Source: WHSV01 sp050693895 (GTDB taxonomy: Bacteria > Actinomycetota > CADDZG01 > WHSQ01). From it: 64,000 bases of DNA. Location: positions 1 through 64,000 of the forward strand of contig JBOGWS010000018.1 of assembly GCA_050693895.1 (NCBI GenBank), read 5' to 3'. The translations under genes were made by a program, and so were the position numbers. Positions 35,547 through 43,631 of this stretch are shown piece by piece. The stretch's first letter is position 1. The number at the start of each line of letters is the position of its first letter. Under the pieces are notes generated by a model. That model did no database searches, was not told where the DNA came from, and was given only the letters and a program-made list of their open reading frames with translations.

Positions 35547-36683
35547 ATGCGAGTTCTCATTGTCGACGACAACGTCCATGTGCGCGGTGGATTGCGCCAG
35601 CTCCTGGACTTCCAAGAGCACATCCAGGTTGTGGGTGAGTGCGCGGACGGGCGCGAGGCCGTGACCGAGGTCGAGCGATTGACGCCAGACGTCGTCGTCA
35701 TGGACATGCGCATGCCCGAGATGACGGGGGCCGAAGCAACCGCGGTAATCAAGCAAGATCACCCCGACGTCAAGGTTCTCGCCCTAACCGCTTTCGGTGA
35801 GATGGAACTCGTCAGCGAGATGGTCAAAGCGGGTGCCGACGGCTACCTCCTCAAGGGAGGCAGTGCCGACGAGCTTCTTCGTTCGCTCGACGCCGTCCAC
35901 GCCGGCGAAGCCGCTCTCGGCCGTGAGGTGACGCGCGGTGTGATGCACAACCTCGCCCAGCTATACCGCGAGGAGCAGGAGCGCGCTCGCTCGCTCGCGG
36001 ACCTCGACCGCATGAAGACCGAGTTCGTGTCGGTTGTCTCGCACGAGTTGCGCACTCCGCTCACGACCATCAGTGGAGGAGTCACGACCCTGCAGTACAA
36101 GTGGGATCATCTCGACGAGACGACGAAGCTCGAGCTTCTCGGTTCCATGGGGAATCAGTGTGAGCGGCTCTCGTTGATGATCGACAAGATCCTCACCGTC
36201 AGTGGAATCCAGCGAGGGGGCCTTGGCCTTCAGCCGACAGACTTCTCGCTTAACACCGTCGCGCGCGAGGCGCTTGCGCTTCTCGACCACAAGTCCGATC
36301 CCGGCCGGGTAAGGATCACGGAATCCGACGTTCAGGTATCCGGCGACCAGGATCGCATTCGCGAGGTCGCCGTATCGCTGGTCGACAACGCTCTATCTTT
36401 CACTCAAGGATGTGTCGACGTCGAGGTTTCGAGCGGAGTCCGAAAGGCGCGCCTCACCGTGCGGGATCGTGGTCCCGGGCTCGACGCAGAGACGCTCGAC
36501 GCGCTTCTAAACAAACCGTTCACCCAAGGGGACTCGTCGTCGACCCGACGAGTCGGGGGGCTCGGCCTCTCGCTGTTCATAGCTCGCCAGGTCCTAGAAG
36601 CGTCCAACGGCCGCCTGGACGTCGAGACGAGTCCCGAGGCGGGCTCGACCTTCACGATGGTGCTGCCCAAGGCGGGCTCTTAG
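35547..36683 (+). CDS. Soluble receiver-histidine kinase fusion
   Basis: A 378-residue signalling protein in an inverted arrangement. The N-terminal receiver has phosphoacceptor Asp53 in VVVMDMRMPEM, acidic pair Asp7/Asp8 and Lys in LLKGG. A linker coiled coil (about 125-155) precedes the HisKA domain with His166 in SHELRTPLT and the HATPase domain with Asn281 in VDNALSF, DRGPGL and GGLGLSLF. There is no transmembrane or sensor domain, so input must come through phosphorylation of the receiver or a partner. ATG 35547 has AAGGA five bases upstream; GTG 35502 is a longer alternative. No output regulator lies nearby. Confidence 0.88.
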   Translation: MRVLIVDDNVHVRGGLRQLLDFQEHIQVVGECADGREAVTEVERLTPDVVVMDMRMPEMTGAEATAVIKQDHPDVKVLALTAFGEMELVSEMVKAGADGYLLKGGSADELLRSLDAVHAGEAALGREVTRGVMHNLAQLYREEQERARSLADLDRMKTEFVSVVSHELRTPLTTISGGVTTLQYKWDHLDETTKLELLGSMGNQCERLSLMIDKILTVSGIQRGGLGLQPTDFSLNTVAREALALLDHKSDPGRVRITESDVQVSGDQDRIREVAVSLVDNALSFTQGCVDVEVSSGVRKARLTVRDRGPGLDAETLDALLNKPFTQGDSSSTRRVGGLGLSLFIARQVLEASNGRLDVETSPEAGSTFTMVLPKAGS

Positions 36684-36690
36684 GCCCGCC
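36671..36690 (+). terminator. GC-rich hairpin overlapping the kinase stop codon
   Basis: GGCGGGC (36671-36677) pairs perfectly with GCCCGCC (36684-36690) across a six-base loop that contains the TAG. No T-run follows. It probably ends the receiver-kinase transcript or insulates it from rplU. Confidence 0.5.
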
Positions 36691-36712
36691 CGGCCCTCTG
36701 GTATCCTCTTTC

Positions 36713-36734
36713 GGCCCCACGTTTCGTGGTGGCC
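36713..36734 (+). promoter_or_regulatory. Hairpin in the rplU leader
   Basis: GGCCCCACG pairs with CGTGG(T)GGCC around a TTT loop, with one bulged base. It lies eight bases before the rplU ribosome-binding site. Ribosomal-protein operons often carry such leader structures for autoregulation, but nothing here identifies the ligand. Confidence 0.4.
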
Positions 36735-36751
36735 ACCTACCAAGGAGAGGC

Positions 36752-37060
36752 ATGTACGCAATCATCCGCGCGGGCGGCAAGCAGCACAAAGTCGCCAAGG
36801 GCGATGTGATCGAAATAGAGAAGTTGAAGGACTCGGACGATAAGGTCGAGTTCACGCCGCTGGTGGTCGTCGACGACAAGGGCAAGTCAACCGCAGGCCG
36901 CTCGGCGTTGTCGAAGGCCAAGGTCACGGCGAAGGTCGTGGGTGCCTCCAAGGGTCCCAAGGTCGAGGTCTCGAAGCACCGCAACAAGACCGGATTTCGG
37001 CGCAACACCGGGCATCGTCAGCACTACACGACGGTCGAGATTTCCGACATCAAGTTGTAA
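36752..37060 (+). CDS. rplU: 50S ribosomal protein L21
   Basis: Large-subunit protein binding 23S rRNA. It has 102 residues beginning MYAIIRAGGKQHKVAKGDVI and carries the KHRNKTGFRRNTGHRQHYT signature near the C-terminus. AAGGAGAGG precedes ATG 36752. A longer open frame upstream is an extension through the kinase gene. rpmA follows after 30 bases. Confidence 0.97.
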   Translation: MYAIIRAGGKQHKVAKGDVIEIEKLKDSDDKVEFTPLVVVDDKGKSTAGRSALSKAKVTAKVVGASKGPKVEVSKHRNKTGFRRNTGHRQHYTTVEISDIKL

Positions 37061-37090
37061 GTTAGTAACCCTCACTACAAAGGAACTGTC

Positions 37091-37342
37091 ATGGCTCACA
37101 AGAAAGGCGCATCGTCCTCACGGAACGGGCGGGACTCCGAGAGCAAGAGGCTCGGGATCAAGATCTACGGTGGCGAGCTCACCGGCCCGGGTCAGATCAT
37201 CGTCCGCCAGCGCGGCACCAAGGTGCATCCCGGCCTGAACGTCAAGCGAGGCGGTGACGACACGCTGTTCGCCACTGCCGAGGGCTCAGTCAAGTTTCAC
37301 CGCATGCGGGGCCGCAAGGTCGTCAGCGTCGTCTCCGAGTAA
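37091..37342 (+). CDS. rpmA: 50S ribosomal protein L27
   Basis: Large-subunit protein near the peptidyl-transferase centre. It has 83 residues beginning MAHKKGASSSRNGRDSESKRLG with RQRGTKVHPGLNVKRGGDDTLFA following. The N-terminus has no cleavable extension of the Firmicutes type. AAAGGAA precedes the ATG. A strong terminator follows the gene. Confidence 0.97.
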   Translation: MAHKKGASSSRNGRDSESKRLGIKIYGGELTGPGQIIVRQRGTKVHPGLNVKRGGDDTLFATAEGSVKFHRMRGRKVVSVVSE

Positions 37343-37365
37343 CGGCGCTTCTCAAGTGCTTTCCA

Positions 37366-37390
37366 GGGGACCCCGACGGGTCCCCTTTTT
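37366..37390 (+). terminator. Rho-independent terminator after rpmA
   Basis: GGGGACCC-CGAC-GGGTCCCC is a perfect 8-bp stem with a tetraloop, followed directly by TTTTT. It ends the rplU-rpmA transcript 23 bases after the L27 stop and separates it from obgE. Confidence 0.93.
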
Positions 37391-37405
37391 GATAAGCAGG
37401 TAGAG

Positions 37406-37428
37406 GAGCGATCGTCTCGACGATCGCG
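37406..37428. repeat. Palindromic repeat copy 1, obgE leader
   Basis: The core GCGATCGTC-TC-GACGATCGC (37408-37427) is a perfect 9-bp inverted repeat with a two-base spacer. A 23-base stretch including it recurs exactly at 45908-45930. This copy is between the rpmA terminator and the obgE start, 65 bases ahead of the GTG, a suitable place for an operator or an mRNA structure. Confidence 0.7.
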
Positions 37429-37492
37429 GGCATTACCCGACGGCGGCGCCAAGGGCCGCCGTGAGCGGAGACTCCCGAGAGGGGGTCGGAGT

Positions 37493-38791
37493 GTGAGGGA
37501 AACAGAAGTCGTGAGATTCGTCGATGAGGTCAAGATCAACGTGCGCGCGGGGGCGGGAGGCAACGGCGCGTCCGCCTTTCACCATGAACCGTTCAAGCCC
37601 AAGGGTGGACCAGACGGAGGGGACGGCGGCGACGGGGGGAGCGTCATCATGCGGGCCGACACCTCGGTCGGAACGCTGCTCGAACTCAGAGACAACCCCC
37701 ACATCAAGGGCCGGCGAGGAGGCCACGGTGAGGGCAAGCGCAAACACGGGGCGCGCGGCAAGGACAGGGTCATTCAGGTGCCCCCCGGCACCGTGATCTA
37801 CGACGTCGAGGGCACTCTCATCGCCGACCTGGCGAATCCCGGCGACGAGCTCGTGTGCGCTCGGGGAGGGCGCGGTGGCCGGGGCAACGCCCGCTTTGCC
37901 ACCGCGACCCGACGCGCTCCGACTTTCGCCGAGCGTGGTGAGCCCGGGGAAGAGGGCTGGCTGCGACTCGAACTGCGTCTCCTGGCCGACGTGGGGTTGG
38001 TTGGTTTCCCCAATGCCGGTAAGTCGACGCTCGTGTCTCGCATCTCTGCGGCCCGGCCGAAAATCGCCGACTATCCCTTCACCACACTCGTGCCCAATCT
38101 CGGAGTGGTGAGGCTGGGAGAGGACTCCTTCGTGGTCGCCGACATCCCGGGCCTGGTGCCGGGCGCGAGCGCAGGCAAGGGACTCGGTCACCGCTTTCTC
38201 CGTCACGTCCGTCGGGCCGCGCTGCTCGTGTTTCTCGTAGATCTCGCGGCCATGGACAGAGATCCGCTCGATGACGTGGATGTTCTCCGAGCGGAGCTGG
38301 AGGCATTCGATCCAGAGCTCGCTTCCCGGCCCTCGTTGGTCGTCCTGTCCAAAGTCGACGCCGGCCGGGCCAGGCTCGACGATGCGGTCGCCCGGTATCC
38401 CGGCGCGCTTGTGATCTCGGCGGTCACGGGCGAGGGCCTCGACGAGCTCACGCGTCGTCTGGCCGCGGGTGTCGAACACTCGCGCGAGCAAGTCGAGCCT
38501 TCCGTCGGCTACGTCCGTCACATCGTGCGCGACGATCCGTTGAGCGTGCACCGTTACAACGAATCATGGATCGTGACGAGCCGCAGGGCCGAGCGTGCGG
38601 TGACTATCACGAACATGGAGAACGAGGAGTCGGTCGAGCGCCTTCAGAAGAAGCTGATCTCCATGGGGGTCGAACGAGCACTCGAGCGCGCGGGGGCCAA
38701 GCCCGGCGACGACGTGGTCATCGGAGGCATCTCGTTCACGTTCGAGCCGGAGAGCTCAGACGGGGAGGGCGATGGCGCGCGTCAGGCGTAG
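37493..38791 (+). CDS. obgE: GTPase Obg
   Basis: Ribosome-assembly and stress GTPase. It has 432 residues: the glycine-rich Obg fold (FVDEVKINVRAGAGGNGASAF, GGKGGRGNARF-like GGRGGRGNARFATATRRAP), the G domain with G1 GFPNAGKST (about 167-175), G3 DIPGLV and G4 SKVD, and a C-terminal OCT domain. The start GTG 37493 has AGGGGG about ten bases upstream; GTG 37511 would begin nearer the family consensus MRFVDEV. Together with rplU and rpmA it forms the conserved L21-L27-Obg trio, although a terminator lies between. Confidence 0.94.
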   Translation: MRETEVVRFVDEVKINVRAGAGGNGASAFHHEPFKPKGGPDGGDGGDGGSVIMRADTSVGTLLELRDNPHIKGRRGGHGEGKRKHGARGKDRVIQVPPGTVIYDVEGTLIADLANPGDELVCARGGRGGRGNARFATATRRAPTFAERGEPGEEGWLRLELRLLADVGLVGFPNAGKSTLVSRISAARPKIADYPFTTLVPNLGVVRLGEDSFVVADIPGLVPGASAGKGLGHRFLRHVRRAALLVFLVDLAAMDRDPLDDVDVLRAELEAFDPELASRPSLVVLSKVDAGRARLDDAVARYPGALVISAVTGEGLDELTRRLAAGVEHSREQVEPSVGYVRHIVRDDPLSVHRYNESWIVTSRRAERAVTITNMENEESVERLQKKLISMGVERALERAGAKPGDDVVIGGISFTFEPESSDGEGDGARQA

Positions 38792-38957
38792 CTCAGATTG
38801 TTCACATTCATGACCGGAGCGCGTCACACAGGCTCAACCTGGCCTTTCTAGGCTGCTTGGCAGTGTCCCGGTTTCTGCGGTCCCGCCCGGCCGGACCCGC
38901 GGGCAAGAGGACAGGAAGGGGTCTTGTCCCCCAGGCCTCCCTTCCAAGGACGCGTGT

Positions 38958-38989
38958 GGCATGGGGGGTCATGTTGGCCCCCCATTGCC
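38958..38989 (+). promoter_or_regulatory. Strong hairpin in the ppk leader
   Basis: GGC-ATGGGGGG pairs with CCCCCCAT-(T)-GCC with one bulged base, an 11-bp stem around a nine-base loop. It lies 47 bases before the ppk start within the 245-base obgE-ppk gap, which holds no other gene. There is no T-run after it, so a leader regulatory structure is as likely as a terminator of obgE. Confidence 0.5.
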
Positions 38990-39016
38990 ATGCGGGGCTG
39001 GGGAACTGAAGGGGGA

Positions 39017-39040
39017 ATGCGTATCCTGAAACGACAATGA
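39017..39040 (+). CDS. Possible 7-residue leader peptide coupled to ppk
   Basis: ATG CGT ATC CTG AAA CGA CAA TGA encodes MRILKRQ; its stop overlaps the ppk start (ATGA). A G-run (39011-39015) is only one base ahead of its ATG, which is too close for a normal ribosome-binding site, while the same run is 21 bases from the ppk ATG. ppk has no other ribosome-binding site. The peptide could carry ribosomes to the ppk start. This is suggestive only. Confidence 0.25.
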   Translation: MRILKRQ

Positions 39041-41100
39041 GCGAGCAGGCCTTCTTGCCAGAGGATCGTTACTTCAACCGGGAGCTGTCATGGGTTGACT
39101 TCAACGCCCGCGTGCTCGCTCTGGCGGAGGATCCCGAACAGCCACTTCTCGAGCGTGTGAAGTTTCTCGCGATCTTCGCCGGGAACCTGGACGAGTTCTA
39201 CATGGTCCGTGTCGCGGGACTCAAACGGCAGGTCGAGGCCGGGTTGTCCAGCCGGAGCTCTGACGGGATGACTCCTCGCGAGCAACTCGCCGCAATCGCC
39301 GAGAGGGTGGAGCCGCTCGTGCATCGTCAGGACCGCCTGTTTCTCGACGAGATCCTGCCGGCTTTGGGGAAGGAGGAAGTCGAGGTTCTCCGCTGGTCGG
39401 ACCTCGAGGATTCGCAGCGCGGCGAGATCAACGAGGTCTTCCGGGACCAGATCTTTCCAGTGCTTACGCCGCTGGCTGTCGACCCGGGACACCCTTTTCC
39501 TTACATCTCGAATCTCTCGCTGAACCTGGCCGTGATGATGAACGAACCCGAAAGTGACCGCACCCACTTTGCGCGGGTCAAGGTCCCTCCGCTGCTCCCT
39601 CGTTTCATCGAGCTATCCGAGGGCCAGATCTTCGTGCCGATCGAGGACGTGATCGCGGCGAACCTCGACCAGCTCTTCGCCGGAATGAACGTCGTCGAGC
39701 ACTTTTACTTCAGGGTCTCGCGCAACGCCGACCTAGAGGTCAACGACGACGGAGCCGAGGACCTGCTGCTGGCGCTCGAAGAGGAGCTTCGCAAGCGCCG
39801 GTTCAGCCCAGCGGTACGGCTGGAGATCGAAGACAGCATGCCCGACCACGTGCTCGACCTTCTTCGTCGAGAGCTCGAGGTCGGCGAGGAGGACGTGCAC
39901 AAGCTGGCCGGTCCGGTCGATCTCACCGGACTTTGGGACCTTTACGGCATCGAACGACCCGAGCTCAAGTTCCCCGCTTTCCACCCCACCGTCAGTCCCG
40001 GTCTCCAGTTATCGGACGGAGGTGTCGCAGAGATTTTCGAGGTGCTCAGAAGGAAGGACATTCTCGTGCACCATCCCTACGAGTCCTTTGCGACCAGCGT
40101 CGAGGCTCTCGTCGAGCAAGCCGCCGACGATCCCGACGTGCTGGCGATCAAGCAGACGCTCTACCGCACATCGGGTGACAGTCCCATCGTCAACGCGCTG
40201 ATCGATGCTGCGCAGTCGGGCAAGCAGGTCGTGGTCCTCGTCGAGATCAAGGCGCGCTTCGACGAGCGCGCCAACATCAACTGGGCGCGTGCCTTGGAGC
40301 AGGCGGGATGCCACGTGGTCTACGGCCTCGTGGGTCTGAAAACCCACGCCAAGCTGTGTCTCATCGTTCGGCAGGAGAAGAACAAGCTGCGACGCTACGT
40401 CCACGTCGGAACCGGCAATTACAACCCCAAGACAGCCCGCATCTATGAAGACCTGGGATTGTTGACGGCCGACGCCGAGATCGGGGCGGAGGTCAGTCAC
40501 CTCTTCAACTTCCTCACCGGATATTCTCGCCACACTCAGTACAAGTGGATTCTGGCGGCGCCCTACGGCCTGCGCGAGCAGATCATCTCGTTGATCGAAC
40601 GCGAGACCGAGCTACACACAGCCGAGCGGCCCGGTTACATCGCAATGAAGCTGAACAGTCTCGTCGACGAAACCGTTATCGACGCGCTCTACGTGGCCTC
40701 ACGGACCGGCGTGAAGGTCGACCTGATGATCCGCGGAATCTGTTCGCTCAAACCCGGCGTTCCGGGCCTCAGTGAGAACATTCGGGCCCGAAGCATCCTC
40801 GGCCGCTTCCTCGAGCACTCGCGCATCTTCCAATTCGGAAATGGGGGTCGAGACGAGTTTTTCATCGGCAGCGCCGACATGATGCAGCGTAACCTGGACC
40901 GGCGAGTGGAGGCCGTCGTCAGCGTCAGGGACAAGATGCTGAAGGACCGCCTCAAGGAGATCCTGAGGGTCTCCTTCGCAGACAACTCTTTAGCGTGGGA
41001 ACTCGACGGTGAAGGTCGTTGGGTCAAGCTTCAGTCCACCGACGAAGAGGTGGTCAACCTGCAGGAAGTGCTGATGCGTCGCGCGGTCCAGAATGCGTGA
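39037..41100 (+). CDS. ppk: Polyphosphate kinase 1
   Basis: Makes long-chain inorganic polyphosphate from ATP through a phosphohistidine. It has 687 residues. The N-terminal domain begins RYFNRELSWVDFNARVL. The phospholipase-D-like catalytic halves carry KQTLYRTSGDSPIVNAL, THAKLCLIVR, and the phosphorylated-histidine segment HVGTGNYNPKTARIYEDLGLLT. The C-terminal part has SLKPGVPGLSENIRARSILGRFLEHSR. The family is usually 680-740 residues, so it is complete. Its stop overlaps the next gene by eight bases. Confidence 0.96.
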   Translation: MSEQAFLPEDRYFNRELSWVDFNARVLALAEDPEQPLLERVKFLAIFAGNLDEFYMVRVAGLKRQVEAGLSSRSSDGMTPREQLAAIAERVEPLVHRQDRLFLDEILPALGKEEVEVLRWSDLEDSQRGEINEVFRDQIFPVLTPLAVDPGHPFPYISNLSLNLAVMMNEPESDRTHFARVKVPPLLPRFIELSEGQIFVPIEDVIAANLDQLFAGMNVVEHFYFRVSRNADLEVNDDGAEDLLLALEEELRKRRFSPAVRLEIEDSMPDHVLDLLRRELEVGEEDVHKLAGPVDLTGLWDLYGIERPELKFPAFHPTVSPGLQLSDGGVAEIFEVLRRKDILVHHPYESFATSVEALVEQAADDPDVLAIKQTLYRTSGDSPIVNALIDAAQSGKQVVVLVEIKARFDERANINWARALEQAGCHVVYGLVGLKTHAKLCLIVRQEKNKLRRYVHVGTGNYNPKTARIYEDLGLLTADAEIGAEVSHLFNFLTGYSRHTQYKWILAAPYGLREQIISLIERETELHTAERPGYIAMKLNSLVDETVIDALYVASRTGVKVDLMIRGICSLKPGVPGLSENIRARSILGRFLEHSRIFQFGNGGRDEFFIGSADMMQRNLDRRVEAVVSVRDKMLKDRLKEILRVSFADNSLAWELDGEGRWVKLQSTDEEVVNLQEVLMRRAVQNA

Positions 41101-42595
41101 GACCGAGCGAAAGCTCGCGGTCCACGGGCCCTTCGACCTTCCCGACCTGAGCCAACTAGAAGACGTCGGCTCGGTCGCCGAGGCTTCGCAGCAGCGTCTG
41201 CGCGCCACCTACTACGACACCGAGGACCTGCGCCTCGCACGCAGCGGCATCACGTTACGGTATCGGTCAGGCGAGGGCGGGGGACCCGTCTGGACGGTCA
41301 AGCTACCGATCGACGGCGCCGCGTATGCGCGCGACGAGATCAATGTCGAGGGGTCTGGATCGTCGGTCCCGCGCGAAGCGTCCGACCTGGTCACGGCCTT
41401 CGTACGCTCCGAACCTCTGGTCGCGGTCACTCGCATCCACACGCGACGCAAGCGCCTGAACCTGTTGAACGGATCGGGCGATGTCGGAACGGAGGTCGTC
41501 GACGACGAGGTGTCGGTGGTCGAGGGCAGTCGGGTGGTGGCCCGCTTTCGAGAGTTGGAGGTGGAGGACAAGGGCGCGGGTCCGGAAGCGGTCGAAAGAA
41601 TCGCAGCCGTCCTCGAGGAGGCGGGGGCCGTTGCGGGCGACTCGACCCCTAAGGCGATCCGGGCTCTCGGCGCTCGTGCGAGCGCCATGCCCGACGTCGT
41701 CCCTCCCAGGAGGATCTCGCCCAAGGAACCGGCGGGTCGGGCCGTCGAAACGAGCCTAGCGAGCGGTATCCACCGCATGGTCGCCAACGATCCCGGCACT
41801 CGTCTGGGATCCGAGGAAGCCGTGCACCAGATGCGCGTTGCGGCGCGCCGGATGCGGAGCGATCTCAGGACCTTCGGCCCCTTGGTCGACGAGACCTGGG
41901 CGCAGTCGCTGGTGGCCGAACTCAAGTGGATCGCCGACAGGCTCGGAGAGGTTCGAGATCTCGACGTGATGCAGGCGCGTCTGCGAAAGGCCGGTGGTGG
42001 CATGGAGGACTCGCTCGATTCCCTGTTCGCGTCGATGGACCTCAAGCACGAGGTCGCACGGGCCCATCTCTTGGAGGGCTTGCGGTCCAATCGCTTTGTG
42101 TTACTTCTGGACCGGCTGGTAGAAGCAACCCACAGTCCGATTCTCACGGGTGCTGCCTCCGATCAAACCTGCTCGGAGGCTCTGCCTCCACTGGTCAGGG
42201 AGGCTTGGCGCAAACTCGCCAGACGCGCTCGCTCGCTGCGGCCCGGCGACCCCGACGAGGACTTTCACCGAGTTCGAATACTCGCCAAGCGAGCTCGCTA
42301 TGCCGGCGAGGCGGTTGCTCCTTCGCTCGGAAAGAAGGTCGGCAAGGAGGCCCGTACCTTCGCGACTCGCTGTGCCGACGTTCAAGATGTGCTCGGCACG
42401 CTTCAGGATGCCGTAGTTTCTGCCGGCATGGTTAGACATCTCGCCGCGGAGCACCCGGAAGACGGAACCTTCAACCTCGCTCTCGGCAGATTGCTGGAAC
42501 GCCAGGAGCACACGACTCGGGAGGCCAAACAGAGCTTCCCCAAGGTTTGGTCGTCGCTCGACAAGCCGAAGAATCTCGGATGGTTAGAGAACTAG
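41093..42595 (+). CDS. CYTH-CHAD domain protein
   Basis: A 500-residue fusion. The CYTH triphosphate-tunnel domain (about 1-195) opens with the ExExK motif ETERK at Glu3-Lys7 and includes YYDTEDLRLARSGITLRYR and WTVKLP. The CHAD domain (about 225-495) is helical with conserved histidine and basic residues in EEAVHQMRVAARRMRSDLRTF and DFHRVRILAKRARYAGEAV. CHAD domains bind polyphosphate, and CYTH domains hydrolyse or bind triphosphate groups, so this protein should bind or trim the Ppk product. The start overlaps ppk by eight bases. Confidence 0.92.
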   Translation: MRETERKLAVHGPFDLPDLSQLEDVGSVAEASQQRLRATYYDTEDLRLARSGITLRYRSGEGGGPVWTVKLPIDGAAYARDEINVEGSGSSVPREASDLVTAFVRSEPLVAVTRIHTRRKRLNLLNGSGDVGTEVVDDEVSVVEGSRVVARFRELEVEDKGAGPEAVERIAAVLEEAGAVAGDSTPKAIRALGARASAMPDVVPPRRISPKEPAGRAVETSLASGIHRMVANDPGTRLGSEEAVHQMRVAARRMRSDLRTFGPLVDETWAQSLVAELKWIADRLGEVRDLDVMQARLRKAGGGMEDSLDSLFASMDLKHEVARAHLLEGLRSNRFVLLLDRLVEATHSPILTGAASDQTCSEALPPLVREAWRKLARRARSLRPGDPDEDFHRVRILAKRARYAGEAVAPSLGKKVGKEARTFATRCADVQDVLGTLQDAVVSAGMVRHLAAEHPEDGTFNLALGRLLERQEHTTREAKQSFPKVWSSLDKPKNLGWLEN

Positions 42596-42602
42596 TGATC
42601 CG

Positions 42603-43529
42603 GTGAGTCGAAACGAGCACGTAATCAAGGCCGCCGGCGGAGTCGTGTGGCGAACCAAGTCGGCTAATGAAGATCCCAACGACGTCGAGGTCGCGATCGT
42701 TCACCGGCCCCAGTACGACGATTGGAGCATTCCCAAGGGTAAGTGCGCGCGCGGCGAACCTCTCGTCGAATGCGCTATACGCGAGGTCTTCGAGGAAACC
42801 GGCTATCGGGTACTCATGGGGCGCTACCTGGGCGAGGCCCACTACATGAAGGTCTCGGCGGGTGTGGATCGGCCGAAGGTCGTTTACTACTGGTCGCTGC
42901 GCGCGGACGGCGGTCTGTTCACTCCGACGCAGGAGGTCGATGGCCTGCGATGGCTAACCATCGATGACGCACGGGCGATGCTCACCCGTTCGACGGACGA
43001 GGAGATCCTCGATCGCTTCGCCGGGGGCCCGATCTTCACCTCCACGGTGCTGCTCGTTCGCCATGCGAGCGCGGGGAGTCGCTCGGATTGGGAGGGGGAC
43101 GACCGTGTGCGACCACTCGATTCAAAGGGGTGGGAGCAGGCCGAGCAGCTGGTTCGGCTCCTGTCGCGCTTTGGTGTGCGCAGGATCATCTCGGCCGACT
43201 TCGTGCGGTGCGTCCAGACGGTCGAGCCGCTGAGCGAGGCGATCGGCGTTCCGGTCGAGGAGGAGCCCTTGAAAAGTGAGCTCGGCTACCCCGGAAACGA
43301 GGCGGCGGCGCTCGACTTCGTTCGCTCGGTGGGCACCCCCGACGGTGCCGTGGTCATCTCGAGCCAGGGGGGTGTCGTCCCGGATCTGCTCGAACGGCTT
43401 GCGAAAGAGGACGACTACGACCTACCGCAGGACATCGAGACCAAGAAGGGCAGCACGTGGTCGCTCAGCTTCGAAGGACCCCGCCTGGTGGCGGCGGAAT
43501 ACTTCCCCCCGCCGGAAGTCGGCCCCTGA
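42603..43529 (+). CDS. Nudix hydrolase-histidine phosphatase fusion (MutT1-like)
   Basis: A 308-residue two-domain enzyme. The N-terminal Nudix domain has the box GKCARGEPLVECAIREVFEETGYR (about 47-70, all catalytic glutamates present). The C-terminal histidine-phosphatase domain has LLVRHASAG and a late GAVVISSQGG, where the second catalytic histidine of the family is not obvious. Mycobacterial MutT1 has this architecture, degrades 8-oxo-dGTP and diadenosine polyphosphates, and lies beside ppk, as here. The start is GTG 42603, seven bases after the CHAD gene, with a weak ribosome-binding site. Confidence 0.88.
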   Translation: MSRNEHVIKAAGGVVWRTKSANEDPNDVEVAIVHRPQYDDWSIPKGKCARGEPLVECAIREVFEETGYRVLMGRYLGEAHYMKVSAGVDRPKVVYYWSLRADGGLFTPTQEVDGLRWLTIDDARAMLTRSTDEEILDRFAGGPIFTSTVLLVRHASAGSRSDWEGDDRVRPLDSKGWEQAEQLVRLLSRFGVRRIISADFVRCVQTVEPLSEAIGVPVEEEPLKSELGYPGNEAAALDFVRSVGTPDGAVVISSQGGVVPDLLERLAKEDDYDLPQDIETKKGSTWSLSFEGPRLVAAEYFPPPEVGP

Positions 43530-43631
43530 CGACCGAGTCACTCTTTAGACCGGCCCTCGAACCGCCGATGGACCTGTTGTAAGAGTTGCTATCCGTTTCT
43601 TTCTGTCCCGTTTCGGGTTGACTAGAGGGCT

